Assembly: GCA_038040285.1 (NCBI GenBank)
Contig: JBBPIN010000002.1
Coordinates: 62,001 to 126,000 of the forward strand
Reading direction: 5' to 3'
DNA: 64,000 nt
From: Mayfieldus sp038040285
GTDB lineage: Bacteria; Actinomycetota; Thermoleophilia; Solirubrobacterales; 70-9
Notes under the pieces: model-generated
Seen by the model: only the letters and a program-made list of their open reading frames with translations
Told to the model about the DNA's origin: nothing
The model's database searches: none
Program-made: the position numbers and the translations under genes
Shown here: piece after piece, positions 39,964 to 48,015 of the stretch
Position numbering within the stretch: the first letter of the stretch is position 1
Layout: every line of letters starts with the position of its first letter

Positions 39964-40989
39964 ATGCGGATTGGCGTGCTCACCGGCGGGGGGGACTGTC
40001 CGGGGCTCAACGCGGTGATCCGGGCGATCGTCCGCAAGGGCGTGGCCGAGTACGGCCACGAGTTCGTCGGCTTTCGCGACGGCTGGCGGGGTCCGCTGGA
40101 GGGCGACTACCGGCCGCTGGGAATCCCCGAGGTGCGGGGAATCCTTCCGCGCGGCGGCACGATCCTCGGGTCCTCACGGACCAACCCGCTGGATGCCGAC
40201 GGTGGCGTCGAGAAGATCGTCGCCAACCTCGCCGCCGAGCGGGTCGACGGATTGATCGCGATCGGAGGAGAGGACACGCTTGGAGTCGCCAGCAAGCTCC
40301 AGGATCAAGGCGTCGATCTGATCGGCGTGCCGAAGACGATCGACAACGATCTCAGCGCCACCGACTACACATTCGGATTCGACACCGCGGTCAACATCGC
40401 GATGGAGGCCATCGATCGCCTCCACACCACTGCGGAGAGCCACCACCGGGTGCTGATCATCGAGGTGATGGGTCGCCACGCCGGCTGGATCGCATTCCAC
40501 GCCGGGCTCGCCGGCGGCGCCAACGTGATCCTGATCCCCGAGCACCAGTTCGACCTCGATCAGGTTTGCCACTACATAGAGACGCGCTTCGAAAGCCAGT
40601 ACTCGCCGATCATCGTCGTCGCAGAGGGGGCCGAGCCGAAGGGCGGGGTGCCGGAGACCGAGGATGCGCCGCGCGACGAGTTCGGCCACGTCCGCCTCGG
40701 CGGCATCGCCCACTGGCTCGAGGGTGAGATCGAGCGGCGCACCGGGAAGGAGGCGCGGGCCACAGTGCTCGGCCACGTCCAGCGCGGCGGAACTCCGACC
40801 GCCTTCGATCGGGTGCTCGCCACCCGCTTCGGCCTGCATGCGATCGACGCCGCTCACGACGGCAATTGGGGCAAGATGACCTCGCTGCGCGGCACCGAGA
40901 TCACTCTCGTCGATCTGGCCGAGGCAACCGCCGAGGTGAAGCTGGTGCCCGAATCGCTCTACCGCGAGGCGGAGGTCTTCTTCGGGTGA
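39964..40989 (+). CDS. 6-phosphofructokinase, PPi-type signature
   Basis: 341 residues of the PfkA family, which phosphorylates fructose 6-phosphate in glycolysis. It begins RIGVLTGGGDCPGLNAVIR; the catalytic loop is PKTIDNDL and the sugar site MGRHAGWIAFHAGLAGGA. Two residues that choose the phosphoryl donor are Asp104 (GGEDT) and Lys124 (VPKTIDND). ATP-using enzymes such as E. coli PfkA have Gly at both; Asp plus Lys marks pyrophosphate-dependent enzymes such as that of Amycolatopsis. I therefore predict a reversible PPi-dependent enzyme. It overlaps the next gene by 4 nt. Confidence 0.93.
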   Translation: MRIGVLTGGGDCPGLNAVIRAIVRKGVAEYGHEFVGFRDGWRGPLEGDYRPLGIPEVRGILPRGGTILGSSRTNPLDADGGVEKIVANLAAERVDGLIAIGGEDTLGVASKLQDQGVDLIGVPKTIDNDLSATDYTFGFDTAVNIAMEAIDRLHTTAESHHRVLIIEVMGRHAGWIAFHAGLAGGANVILIPEHQFDLDQVCHYIETRFESQYSPIIVVAEGAEPKGGVPETEDAPRDEFGHVRLGGIAHWLEGEIERRTGKEARATVLGHVQRGGTPTAFDRVLATRFGLHAIDAAHDGNWGKMTSLRGTEITLVDLAEATAEVKLVPESLYREAEVFFG

Positions 40990-42128
40990 ATCGGCGTCTG
41001 GCCGCGATCGCCGGGGCCGCGGCGCTGGCGCTGGTGGCCGGCGGATGCGCCGGCAGCAGCGGCGGTGGCAAGGCGGCCGGCGAGACGTTGACCGTCTACG
41101 TCAGCGCGCCGCTGCACGGCGGCCGTGAATCGGCCGGCAGAGCGATCGTCGACGGGGCCAGGCTGGCGCTGGCCGATGCGGGCGGAAGGGTCGGCGACCT
41201 GAAGGTGCGGGCCGTCTATCTGGACGACACACGCGATGGTCGCTGGAGCCTGGCCCGCACCGCAGCCAACGCCCGAAGTGCGGCGGAGGACGTGACCGCG
41301 ATCGGCTACATCGGGGATCTCGACTCCGGTGCAACGCGCGCCTCGCTGCCGATCACCAACCAGGCCGAGATGGCGCAGATCTCCCCCGCCAGCACGGCGG
41401 TCGATCTGACCCGGCTGCCGCCGGTGGGCGACGCAAGTCCCGAGCGGCTTCAGCCCAGCGGTCGCCAGACCTTCGCGCGAGTGGTCCCGGACGACGACGT
41501 CGACGCCCGGGCGGCGGCGGTCTGGGCGAAGCAGATGGGCGCGAAGCGCGTCGGCTCCGTCACCGATGGCTCGGTCTTCGGCCAGACCCTGGCGCGAGCC
41601 TTCGACCAGGAGACGGCCCGGATAGGACTCGGCACCGGTGAGGGCGGAGGCGTTGACCTCGTCTATTACGGCGGTGGGCCGGATGGGTTTTCGAAGGCAA
41701 CGCGTGGACTCCCACCGCGGCCGATCATCGGCTCCGACGCGCTGATCGACCCCGCCTTCCTCCGCAGCGCGACGGCGTTCGCCGACCGCCTCTACGTCAC
41801 CTCGCCGTTCCTCGATCCGTCGCTGCTTCCCGCGGCGGGACAGCGGTTCGTGCGCGCCTACAGGCGGCAGTTCGGCACCGTCAATCCCGCCGCCGCGTAC
41901 GGTTACGAGTCGATGGCGCTGCTGCTCGACGCGATCCATCGCGCCGGCGGCGACGGAGACAGCCGCCGCGCGGTGATCGACCAGCTGCTCTCGACCCACG
42001 ACCAACACTCGGTCCTCGGCACCTATTCGATCGACGGCAACGGCGATACGACCCTCGACACGGTCTCCGGCTACCGGATCAGCGACGGGCTCCCAGTCTT
42101 CCCGTTGAAGCTGCAGGCGCCGCGCTGA
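40986..42128 (+). CDS. Branched-chain amino-acid-type substrate-binding lipoprotein
   Basis: 380 residues from the GTG at 40986, chosen because a lipoprotein signal follows directly (NRRLAAIAGAAALALVAGGC, lipobox A-G-G-C). The mature part is a type I periplasmic-binding fold (Peripla_BP_6): VYVSAPLHGGRESAGRAIVDGARLA-like opening, AIGYIGDLDSGATRAS, SPASTAV and RVVPDDDVDARAAAVWA. Such proteins bind amino acids or other small ligands for ABC import or sensing. No permease or ATPase gene is adjacent, so the ligand and partner are unknown. It converges on the SDR epimerase with adjacent stop codons. Confidence 0.85.
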   Translation: MNRRLAAIAGAAALALVAGGCAGSSGGGKAAGETLTVYVSAPLHGGRESAGRAIVDGARLALADAGGRVGDLKVRAVYLDDTRDGRWSLARTAANARSAAEDVTAIGYIGDLDSGATRASLPITNQAEMAQISPASTAVDLTRLPPVGDASPERLQPSGRQTFARVVPDDDVDARAAAVWAKQMGAKRVGSVTDGSVFGQTLARAFDQETARIGLGTGEGGGVDLVYYGGGPDGFSKATRGLPPRPIIGSDALIDPAFLRSATAFADRLYVTSPFLDPSLLPAAGQRFVRAYRRQFGTVNPAAAYGYESMALLLDAIHRAGGDGDSRRAVIDQLLSTHDQHSVLGTYSIDGNGDTTLDTVSGYRISDGLPVFPLKLQAPR

Positions 42129-43034
42129 TCAGCGCAGCAGGTCGCGCAGCGCCGGCTCCAGATCGGGGTGCTTGAAGGTGAAGCCGAGGTCCAGCGCCCG
42201 GCGCGGCAGCACGCGCTGGCCATCCTTGATCGTCTCGGCCAGCTCTCGGCCCAGCATCACATTCAGAGCCACGCCCGGTACTGGCAACACGGCTGGGCGC
42301 CCCAGGACCCGGCCCAGCGTCTTCGACAGCGTACGGTTGGTGACCGGGTTCGGCGCAGTGGCGTTGATCGTGCCGGTCACCCGCTGGTCGTCGAGCGCCC
42401 AGAGCAGCAGCGCGATCTCGTCCTCGATGTGGATCCACGACATGTACTGGTCGCCGCTCCCGATCGGCCCGCCGACCCCGAGCTTGAAGGGAGTCAGCAG
42501 CTGCTTGAGCAGTCCGTCACGGGGGTCGAGAACGAGCCCGCTTCGAACCACCACGACCCTGAGCAGGTCGTCGGCCTCGTGGGCGGCGCGCTCCCACTCG
42601 ACCGGCACCTCGGCCGCGAAGCCGGAGCCTGGCGGCGCCGACTCGTCGACGATCGCCTCGCCGCGGTCCCCGTAGTAGCCGATCGCCGACTGGCTGACGA
42701 GCACCTTGGGCCTGTCCTGGAGTGCGCCGATCGCCTGCACCAGGTTGTGGGTGCTGGCTCGGCGGCTCTCCATGATCCGCCGCTTCGACTCCTCGTTCCA
42801 GCGCTGGTTGATCGGCTCCCCAATCAGATTCACGACTCCTTCGACGCCCTCGAAAGCTTCGGCCGGCGGGCGCTCCAGCGTCGCCTGCCATGCAAACCAA
42901 CGGACGGTGGGGTTGGTCTGTCGCGCCTTCTCGGGGTCGCGACTCAACCCGACCACCTCGTCGCCACGGGCCAGCAGCGCATCGCTGAGCGCCCCGCCGA
43001 TAAGACCACTCGCTCCCGTGACAAGCACCCTCAT
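42129..43034 (-). CDS. TIGR01777-type NAD-dependent epimerase (YfcH-like)
   Basis: 301 residues from the ATG at 43034. It is an extended SDR fold: RVLVTGASGLIGGALSDALLARG is the nucleotide-binding glycine motif. The family marks follow: VNLIGEPINQRWNEESKRRIMESR, SQSAIGYYGDRG (Tyr of the active site) and WIHIEDEIALLLWAL, with the DUF1731 C-terminal region ending FTFKHPDLEPALRDLL. The substrate is unknown. A longer reading frame upstream is translated from the heptamer repeat and is not used. Confidence 0.9.
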   Translation of the reverse strand: MRVLVTGASGLIGGALSDALLARGDEVVGLSRDPEKARQTNPTVRWFAWQATLERPPAEAFEGVEGVVNLIGEPINQRWNEESKRRIMESRRASTHNLVQAIGALQDRPKVLVSQSAIGYYGDRGEAIVDESAPPGSGFAAEVPVEWERAAHEADDLLRVVVVRSGLVLDPRDGLLKQLLTPFKLGVGGPIGSGDQYMSWIHIEDEIALLLWALDDQRVTGTINATAPNPVTNRTLSKTLGRVLGRPAVLPVPGVALNVMLGRELAETIKDGQRVLPRRALDLGFTFKHPDLEPALRDLLR

Positions 43035-43035
43035 C

Positions 43036-43087
43036 GGCCCAGTGTCCCTTACCTCGAATGACGAATGACGAATGGCGAGTGACGAAT
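43036..43087. repeat. 22-nt core plus heptamer array, copy 1
   Basis: A core GGCCCAGTGTCCCTTACCTC-GA (43036-43057) is followed by four heptamers of the type ATGACGA (variants ATGGCGA and GTGACGA) to 43087. The same core with 19 of 22 identities lies at 51088-51109, again next to a 7-nt array of different sequence. The element fills the whole gap between the malic enzyme stop and the epimerase start. Confidence 0.75.
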
Positions 43088-43089
43088 CA

Positions 43090-44547
43090 TCAGACATCGA
43101 CAGTCGCGAAGGTGCCGGTCTCCGGATTGAATCGGGCGATCCCGTCACGCTTCGCCTCTTCGACCACCGCCTCGGCGACCGCGGGAGCCACGTCGCGGTT
43201 GAAGACGCTGGGGATGATGTAGTCCTCGGAGAGATCCTCCTCGGTGACGACGTTGGCGATTCCGTGTGCGGCGGCGAGCTTCATCTCCTCGGTGATCGAG
43301 GGGGCGCCGGCGTCCAGCGCGCCGCGGAAGATTCCCGGGAAGCAGAGAACGTTGTTGATCTGGTTCGGATAGTCCGAACGCCCTGTGGCCATGATCCGCA
43401 CGTACGGATCGGCCTCCTCCGGCATCACCTCCGGGTTCGGGTTGGCCATCGCAAAGACGATCGCGTCGTCGTTCATTTTCTCCAGCGCCTGTGCCGGGAT
43501 GATCCCGGGGCCCGAGAGGCCGATGAACAGGTCCACGCCCTCGATCACGTCGGCGGGGTCCCCGGTCAGCTTCTCAGGGTTGGAGACCTCCGCGTACCAG
43601 CGCTTGATGTCCGACATCTCGCCGGCCTTGTAATCGTCGCGCTCGGTCGAGATTGCGCCGCTGCGATCGCATCCGACCACGTGGCTGACCCCCGACTCGA
43701 GCATCATCTTGGTCACCGCGACCCCCGCGGCGCCGAGGCCGACCATCAGGACCCGCAGCGACTCGATCGGCTTGCCGACGATCTTCAGGGCGTTGAACAG
43801 CGCCGCCATCACGACCACGGCGGTCCCGTGCTGGTCGTCGTGGAAGATCGGGATGTCGAGCGAGGCCTTCAGCCGCTCCTCGATCTCGAAGCAGCGCGGC
43901 GCCGCGATGTCCTCGAGGTTTATGCCGCCGAAGGTCGGCGACATGAGCTCGACCGCCTGGACGATCTCATCCGGGTCCTGGGAGTTGAGGCAGATCGGGA
44001 AGGCGTCGACGCCGGCGAACTCCTTGAACAGCATCGCCTTGCCCTCCATCACCGGCATCGCCGCCTCGGGGCCGATGTCGCCCAGGCCGAGCACCGCCGA
44101 GCCGTCTGAGACCACGGCGACCGTGTTGCGCTTGATCGTGTACTCGAACGCCTTCGAGCGGTCGGCGTGGATCTCCTGGCAGACCCGCGCCACGCCCGGC
44201 GTGTAGGCCATCGAGAGGTCGTCGCGGGTCTTGAGCGGGTACTTGTTGCGCAGCTCGATCTTCCCGCCGCGGTGCATCTGCATCGTGCGGTCGGTGTACT
44301 CGAGCACCTTGGCGCCGCCGGTGGAGCCGATCGAGCGCAGGATCTGCTCCCAGTGCTCCTGGTCGCGCGCGTCGATCGTGAACTCGCGCACCCGCTTTCC
44401 CTCGGCGCCTGCGCCGGGCACTAGGTCGACGCCCTGGAGCTGGCCGCCGGCGTCGGCGATCGCGGCGGTCAGCTTGCCCAGCGGCTCCTGGCGAGCGTCC
44501 AGCTCGACCCGGATCGTGACGCTGTATTGGGCTTGGGCGGGACTCAT
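43090..44547 (-). CDS. NAD(P)-dependent malic enzyme with N-terminal ACT domain
   Basis: 485 residues from the ATG at 44547. Residues 1-75 form an ACT-like domain (YSVTIRVELDARQEPLGKL), a ligand-sensing module. The malic enzyme part follows: KTRDDLSMAYTPGVARVCQ, NTVAVVSDGSAVLGLGDIGP, KAMLFKEFAGVDAFPICL, IFHDDQHGTAVVVMAAL and the Rossmann motif VLMVGLGAAGVAVTKMML. It decarboxylates malate to pyruvate. The ACT fusion suggests feedback by an amino acid or similar ligand. A -10-like TATGAT lies about 33 nt upstream, divergent from polA. Confidence 0.93.
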   Translation of the reverse strand: MSPAQAQYSVTIRVELDARQEPLGKLTAAIADAGGQLQGVDLVPGAGAEGKRVREFTIDARDQEHWEQILRSIGSTGGAKVLEYTDRTMQMHRGGKIELRNKYPLKTRDDLSMAYTPGVARVCQEIHADRSKAFEYTIKRNTVAVVSDGSAVLGLGDIGPEAAMPVMEGKAMLFKEFAGVDAFPICLNSQDPDEIVQAVELMSPTFGGINLEDIAAPRCFEIEERLKASLDIPIFHDDQHGTAVVVMAALFNALKIVGKPIESLRVLMVGLGAAGVAVTKMMLESGVSHVVGCDRSGAISTERDDYKAGEMSDIKRWYAEVSNPEKLTGDPADVIEGVDLFIGLSGPGIIPAQALEKMNDDAIVFAMANPNPEVMPEEADPYVRIMATGRSDYPNQINNVLCFPGIFRGALDAGAPSITEEMKLAAAHGIANVVTEEDLSEDYIIPSVFNRDVAPAVAEAVVEEAKRDGIARFNPETGTFATVDV

Positions 44548-44605
44548 GGGGATTCGCGCTTCGCGCTCATGGGAGCGGCAATCATAGGAACCTGCCGCCG
44601 CCACC

Positions 44606-44611
44606 TAAGAT
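44606..44611 (+). promoter_or_regulatory. -10 box (TAAGAT) of polA, leaderless
   Basis: TAAGAT ends 6 nt before the polA GTG at 44618. Confidence 0.6.
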
Positions 44612-44617
44612 CACGCC

Positions 44618-47236
44618 GTGTCCGATGAGTTGTTTCTGATCGACGGCAACTCGCTTGCCTACCGGGCGTTCTTCGCCCTGCCCGAGTCGATCGCCACCGC
44701 CGGCGGGCGCCCGACCAACGCGATCTTCGGCCTGGCCTCGATGCTGGTGAAGATCATCACCGAGCACGACCCGAAGGCGGTGGTGGTCGCATGGGACGCC
44801 GGGATGTCGGGCCGCGAGAAGCAGTACGAGGCTTACAAGGCGCAGCGCAAGCCTCGCCCCGACCTGCTCTCCGAGCAATGGCCGCACCTGATGCCGCTAG
44901 TCGAGGCGTTCGGCTACGACAACGTCAAGGTGGAGGGCTACGAGGCCGACGACGTGATCGCCTCGCTGGTTCGCCGGGCGCGCGAGCAGAAGATCCCGGT
45001 GATGGTCGTCTCCGGCGACCGCGACGTCTACCAGGTGGTCGAGGATGGGGTGCGCGTGATGACCACGTCGCGGGGCATCACCGAGACCAAGATCTACGAC
45101 CGCGACGGGGTGATTGAGCGCTACGGTGTGCCCCCCGAGCTGGTCACCGACCTGATCGGGCTGAAGGGCGACACCTCCGACAACATCCCCGGGGTCCCGG
45201 GGATCGGCGACAAGACGGCCGCCCAGCTCTTGCAGGAATTCGGCTCGTTGGAGGACGTGCTGGCCAACGTGGACAAGGTCTCCGGCGCGAAGCGCAAGCA
45301 GAACCTCACCGATCACGCCGACGACGCCCGGGTCTCCAAACAACTCGCGACGATGCACTACGACATCGAGACCGGCCTCGACCTCGCGCAGCTGATGTCC
45401 GCCGAGCCCGACCGGTCGAGCCTGCGCGATTTCATGCGCGAGTTCGAACTGCGCGCGATCCTCGAGCGGCTCGAGGAGGGCTTGCCGGAGGGAGCGCTGG
45501 TCCCGGGTCGCAAGATCGAGCGCGAAGTGGAGGTTGAGGCCGAGGAGGGGTCGCCAGCCGATCTCGCCCAAGGCCCGGTGGCCCTAGCGATCGCGGCCGG
45601 GCGCTGGGCTGCCGCCGACGCCAAGCGGGTGCTGACCGGCGAGACCAACGACCTGAAGACGCTTGCCAAGGAGATCTCGGCGCAGCCCCTGATTGCGCAC
45701 GATGCGAAGTCGCTGGGGGGCGGTCGGCATGGATTGCTTGCCGCCGCGGCCGAGGCGGGGGTCGAGCTGGAGCTCGAGCACGACACGATGCTGGCCGCCT
45801 ACCTGCTCGACCCCGCGCGGCGAAACTACGACCTTGTCGAGCTCTCGGCAGACGCTGGACTCGGCGTCACGCGCAACGAGGAACGAGGAACGAGCGACGG
45901 GGACGAGCAGCTCGAGCTGGGAGAGGAGGCGGAGGCGGGCCTGGAGCCCCCCGAAGAGGCGCGGCTGGTTGCCGAGCTCACCGACTTGCAGCGCCCGCGG
46001 CTTGCCGAGTGGGGGCTTGAGGACCTGCTGCGCGAGGTCGAGCTTCCGCTGGTCGACGTGCTGGCGGCGATGGAGCGCGAGGGGGTCAAGCTCGACGCCA
46101 AGCGTCTGACCGAGATCGGCGAGGGGTTCGCGGAGCAGATCGCCAAGCTGGAGTCCGAGATCCACAAGCTTGCCGGGCACGAGTTCACGATTGGCTCCCC
46201 CCAACAGGTCGCCCAGGTCCTGTTCGAGGAGCTGGAGCTGACCCGCAAGCGGCGCGGCAAGACCGGCTTCTCTACCGATGCCCGGGTGCTCGCCCAGATC
46301 CGCGACGAGCACAAGATCGTCCCCAAGATCGAGAGCTGGCGCGAGCTGACGAAGCTCAAGAGCACCTACCTCGACACGCTTCCTGACCTGATCGACGCCG
46401 ACACGGGACGCATCCACACGACCTTCAACCAGGCTGCCACCACCACCGGGCGCCTGTCCAGCACCAATCCCAACCTCCAGAACATCCCGATCCGCACCGA
46501 ACTGGGCCGTCCGCTGCGCTCCTGCTTCGTCGCCGAGCGGGGCGCGCGCCTGCTTTCCGCCGACTACAGCCAGGTCGAGCTGCGGGTGCTCGCCCACGTC
46601 GCCGACGAGCCGGTGCTGAAGGAGATCTTCGAGGCGGGCGACGACGTCCATGCGGCCACCGCGGCGGAGGTCTTCAGCATCCCGCGCGAGGAGGTCGACG
46701 TCGGCCAGAGATCGAAGGCGAAGATGGTCAACTTCGGGATCGTCTATGGGCTGACCGGATTCGGGCTCGCCGACCGCCTGGCGATTCCGCAGGCCGAGGG
46801 CGAGGAGTTCGTCGCCCGCTACCTGGAGCGTTTCCCGGCCGTGCGCGCCTTCCGCGAGGAGACGATCGAGCGCGCCCAGGCGGATGGCTACGTCACCACG
46901 CTGATGGGTCGCCGCCGCCCGATCCCGGAGCTGCGGTCGGGCCAGGTGCAAACCCGGCGGCTTGGGGAACGGCTGGCCGTCAACACGGTGATCCAGGGGA
47001 CCGCCGCCGACATCATCAAGGTGGCGATGGTGCGCTGCCACGTCGCCCTGGGCGAGGCGGACCTGAAAGCGCGCCTGATCCTGCAGATCCACGACGAGCT
47101 GCTGTTCGAAGGCCCACCGGGCGAGATGGAGGGGGCCGAGGAGCTGGTGAGCAGGGAGATGTGCCGGGCCTACGACCTCGACCCGCCGCTCGAGGTCGAC
47201 ATCGGAGTGGGCAAGGACTGGCTGGTCGCCAAATGA
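44618..47236 (+). CDS. polA: DNA polymerase I
   Basis: 872 residues from GTG. The 5'-3' exonuclease domain (1-290) has FLIDGNSLAYRAFFALP, VSGDRDVYQVV and GLKGDTSDNIPGVPGIG. The middle 3'-5' exonuclease domain lacks the DxE metal motif (the region reads LAIAAGRWAAADAKR), so proofreading is probably lost, as in other actinobacterial and Thermus enzymes. The polymerase domain has motif A (SADYSQVELRVLAH), motif B (RSKAKMVNFGIVYG) and motif C (LILQIHDELLFEG). A heptamer repeat encodes part of the linker at about residues 420-427. It repairs DNA and removes primers. Confidence 0.96.
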   Translation: MSDELFLIDGNSLAYRAFFALPESIATAGGRPTNAIFGLASMLVKIITEHDPKAVVVAWDAGMSGREKQYEAYKAQRKPRPDLLSEQWPHLMPLVEAFGYDNVKVEGYEADDVIASLVRRAREQKIPVMVVSGDRDVYQVVEDGVRVMTTSRGITETKIYDRDGVIERYGVPPELVTDLIGLKGDTSDNIPGVPGIGDKTAAQLLQEFGSLEDVLANVDKVSGAKRKQNLTDHADDARVSKQLATMHYDIETGLDLAQLMSAEPDRSSLRDFMREFELRAILERLEEGLPEGALVPGRKIEREVEVEAEEGSPADLAQGPVALAIAAGRWAAADAKRVLTGETNDLKTLAKEISAQPLIAHDAKSLGGGRHGLLAAAAEAGVELELEHDTMLAAYLLDPARRNYDLVELSADAGLGVTRNEERGTSDGDEQLELGEEAEAGLEPPEEARLVAELTDLQRPRLAEWGLEDLLREVELPLVDVLAAMEREGVKLDAKRLTEIGEGFAEQIAKLESEIHKLAGHEFTIGSPQQVAQVLFEELELTRKRRGKTGFSTDARVLAQIRDEHKIVPKIESWRELTKLKSTYLDTLPDLIDADTGRIHTTFNQAATTTGRLSSTNPNLQNIPIRTELGRPLRSCFVAERGARLLSADYSQVELRVLAHVADEPVLKEIFEAGDDVHAATAAEVFSIPREEVDVGQRSKAKMVNFGIVYGLTGFGLADRLAIPQAEGEEFVARYLERFPAVRAFREETIERAQADGYVTTLMGRRRPIPELRSGQVQTRRLGERLAVNTVIQGTAADIIKVAMVRCHVALGEADLKARLILQIHDELLFEGPPGEMEGAEELVSREMCRAYDLDPPLEVDIGVGKDWLVAK
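45875..45895 (+). repeat. Heptamer tandem repeat inside polA
   Basis: Three 7-nt units AACGAGG, AACGAGG, AACGAGC lie in frame within the linker before the polymerase domain, encoding N-E-E-R-G-T-type residues. The unit length equals that of the arrays at 43058-43087 and 51104-51131. Confidence 0.6.
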
Positions 47237-47237
47237 A

Positions 47238-47261
47238 GGAGGGCGGCTTTCGCCGCCCTCC
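47238..47261. terminator. Strong hairpin terminator between convergent genes
   Basis: GGAGGGCGGC (47238-47247), loop TTTC, GCCGCCCTCC (47252-47261): a perfect 10-bp G/C stem 1 nt after the polA stop. No T-run follows on the plus strand. It lies between polA and the convergent EF-hand-like gene and can act on both. Confidence 0.7.
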
Positions 47262-47285
47262 TCAGGATCGTCTGCCGACGAGTTG

Positions 47286-47954
47286 CTACTTGACCAGTTC
47301 GAGCTCTGTGAAGACGGCGCCGCTGCCGCCGGCCTCAAGCTCTGCCTCGTGGACCACCGTATTGGGCGTGAGGTCGGCCGTCGAGCAGTTGGTTTCACCC
47401 TGCTCGTCGTTCTCATCGGCCTCGTCGTTGCCCTCGTTGTCAGAGCTGGGGCCGCTGTTCTCACTGCCGGGCCCGCTGTTCTCACCGTGGCGTGCGAGGC
47501 GATCATCGCCGGCCTCGTTCTCCTGCTCGCCGTCGTTGTTGTCGCCGTTGGGCTCGTCGGTGCCCTCGCACTCAATCTCTGTGTCGGAGGTGACCTGCCC
47601 ACTCAGGGTGTCGCCCGAGAACAGGTCGATGACAAGGCGACCGGTATTGGAGTCGAACGACTGAATGCGGCCCGCGTTCTCGTCGCCATCCTCTGTGCCG
47701 TCGCCATCGGTGTCTTCGTCGTGCGGCAGGTCGCTGGCCAGGAACTCGCCCCGGTTGCGGAGCCCGTCCCTATCCTGATCCCTCCGCGTTTGTTTCACCT
47801 TCAGCGAAAGGTGGTGCGCCTTCTCCCAGCGGTCGGGGATCCGGTCGTGGTTGCGATCCCTGGCCGCCGCCCCGGATGGCAGGGCGAGCAGGGCGACGAG
47901 GCCCAGACAGCTCGCGACAAGCACCATCAGGGGTCGGTATCGATTGCAGGACAT
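47286..47954 (-). CDS. Secreted acidic Ca-binding-like protein (EF-hand/thrombospondin-3-type repeats)
   Basis: 222 residues. The start at 47954 is set by a GGAGG ribosome-binding site 8 nt upstream and by a clear signal peptide (MSCNRYRPLMVLVASCLGLV, cleavage after AAA). The mature N-terminus carries Asp-rich loops: DRNHDRIPDRWE, DQDRDGLRNRGE and DTDGDGTEDGDE, each of the DxDxDG type that binds calcium. A small domain (IQSFDSNTGRLVIDLFSGD) follows, then a long Asp/Glu/Asn-rich low-complexity region and TADLTPNTVVHEAELEAGG at the end. It lies directly downstream of the anchored sigma factor gene and may be its target or partner; this is inference. Confidence 0.7.
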   Translation of the reverse strand: MSCNRYRPLMVLVASCLGLVALLALPSGAAARDRNHDRIPDRWEKAHHLSLKVKQTRRDQDRDGLRNRGEFLASDLPHDEDTDGDGTEDGDENAGRIQSFDSNTGRLVIDLFSGDTLSGQVTSDTEIECEGTDEPNGDNNDGEQENEAGDDRLARHGENSGPGSENSGPSSDNEGNDEADENDEQGETNCSTADLTPNTVVHEAELEAGGSGAVFTELELVK

Positions 47955-48015
47955 TGAGGTTGCCTCCGTCGGTAGTTGCATCAGATGGCCATGAAACCCG
48001 AGCCGGGCGCCAAGA

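Noticed and set aside
44548..44600. GCGCGAAGCGCG hairpin upstream of the malic enzyme as a riboswitch
   Set aside because: A single short stem in a 50-nt region; no conserved element recognised.
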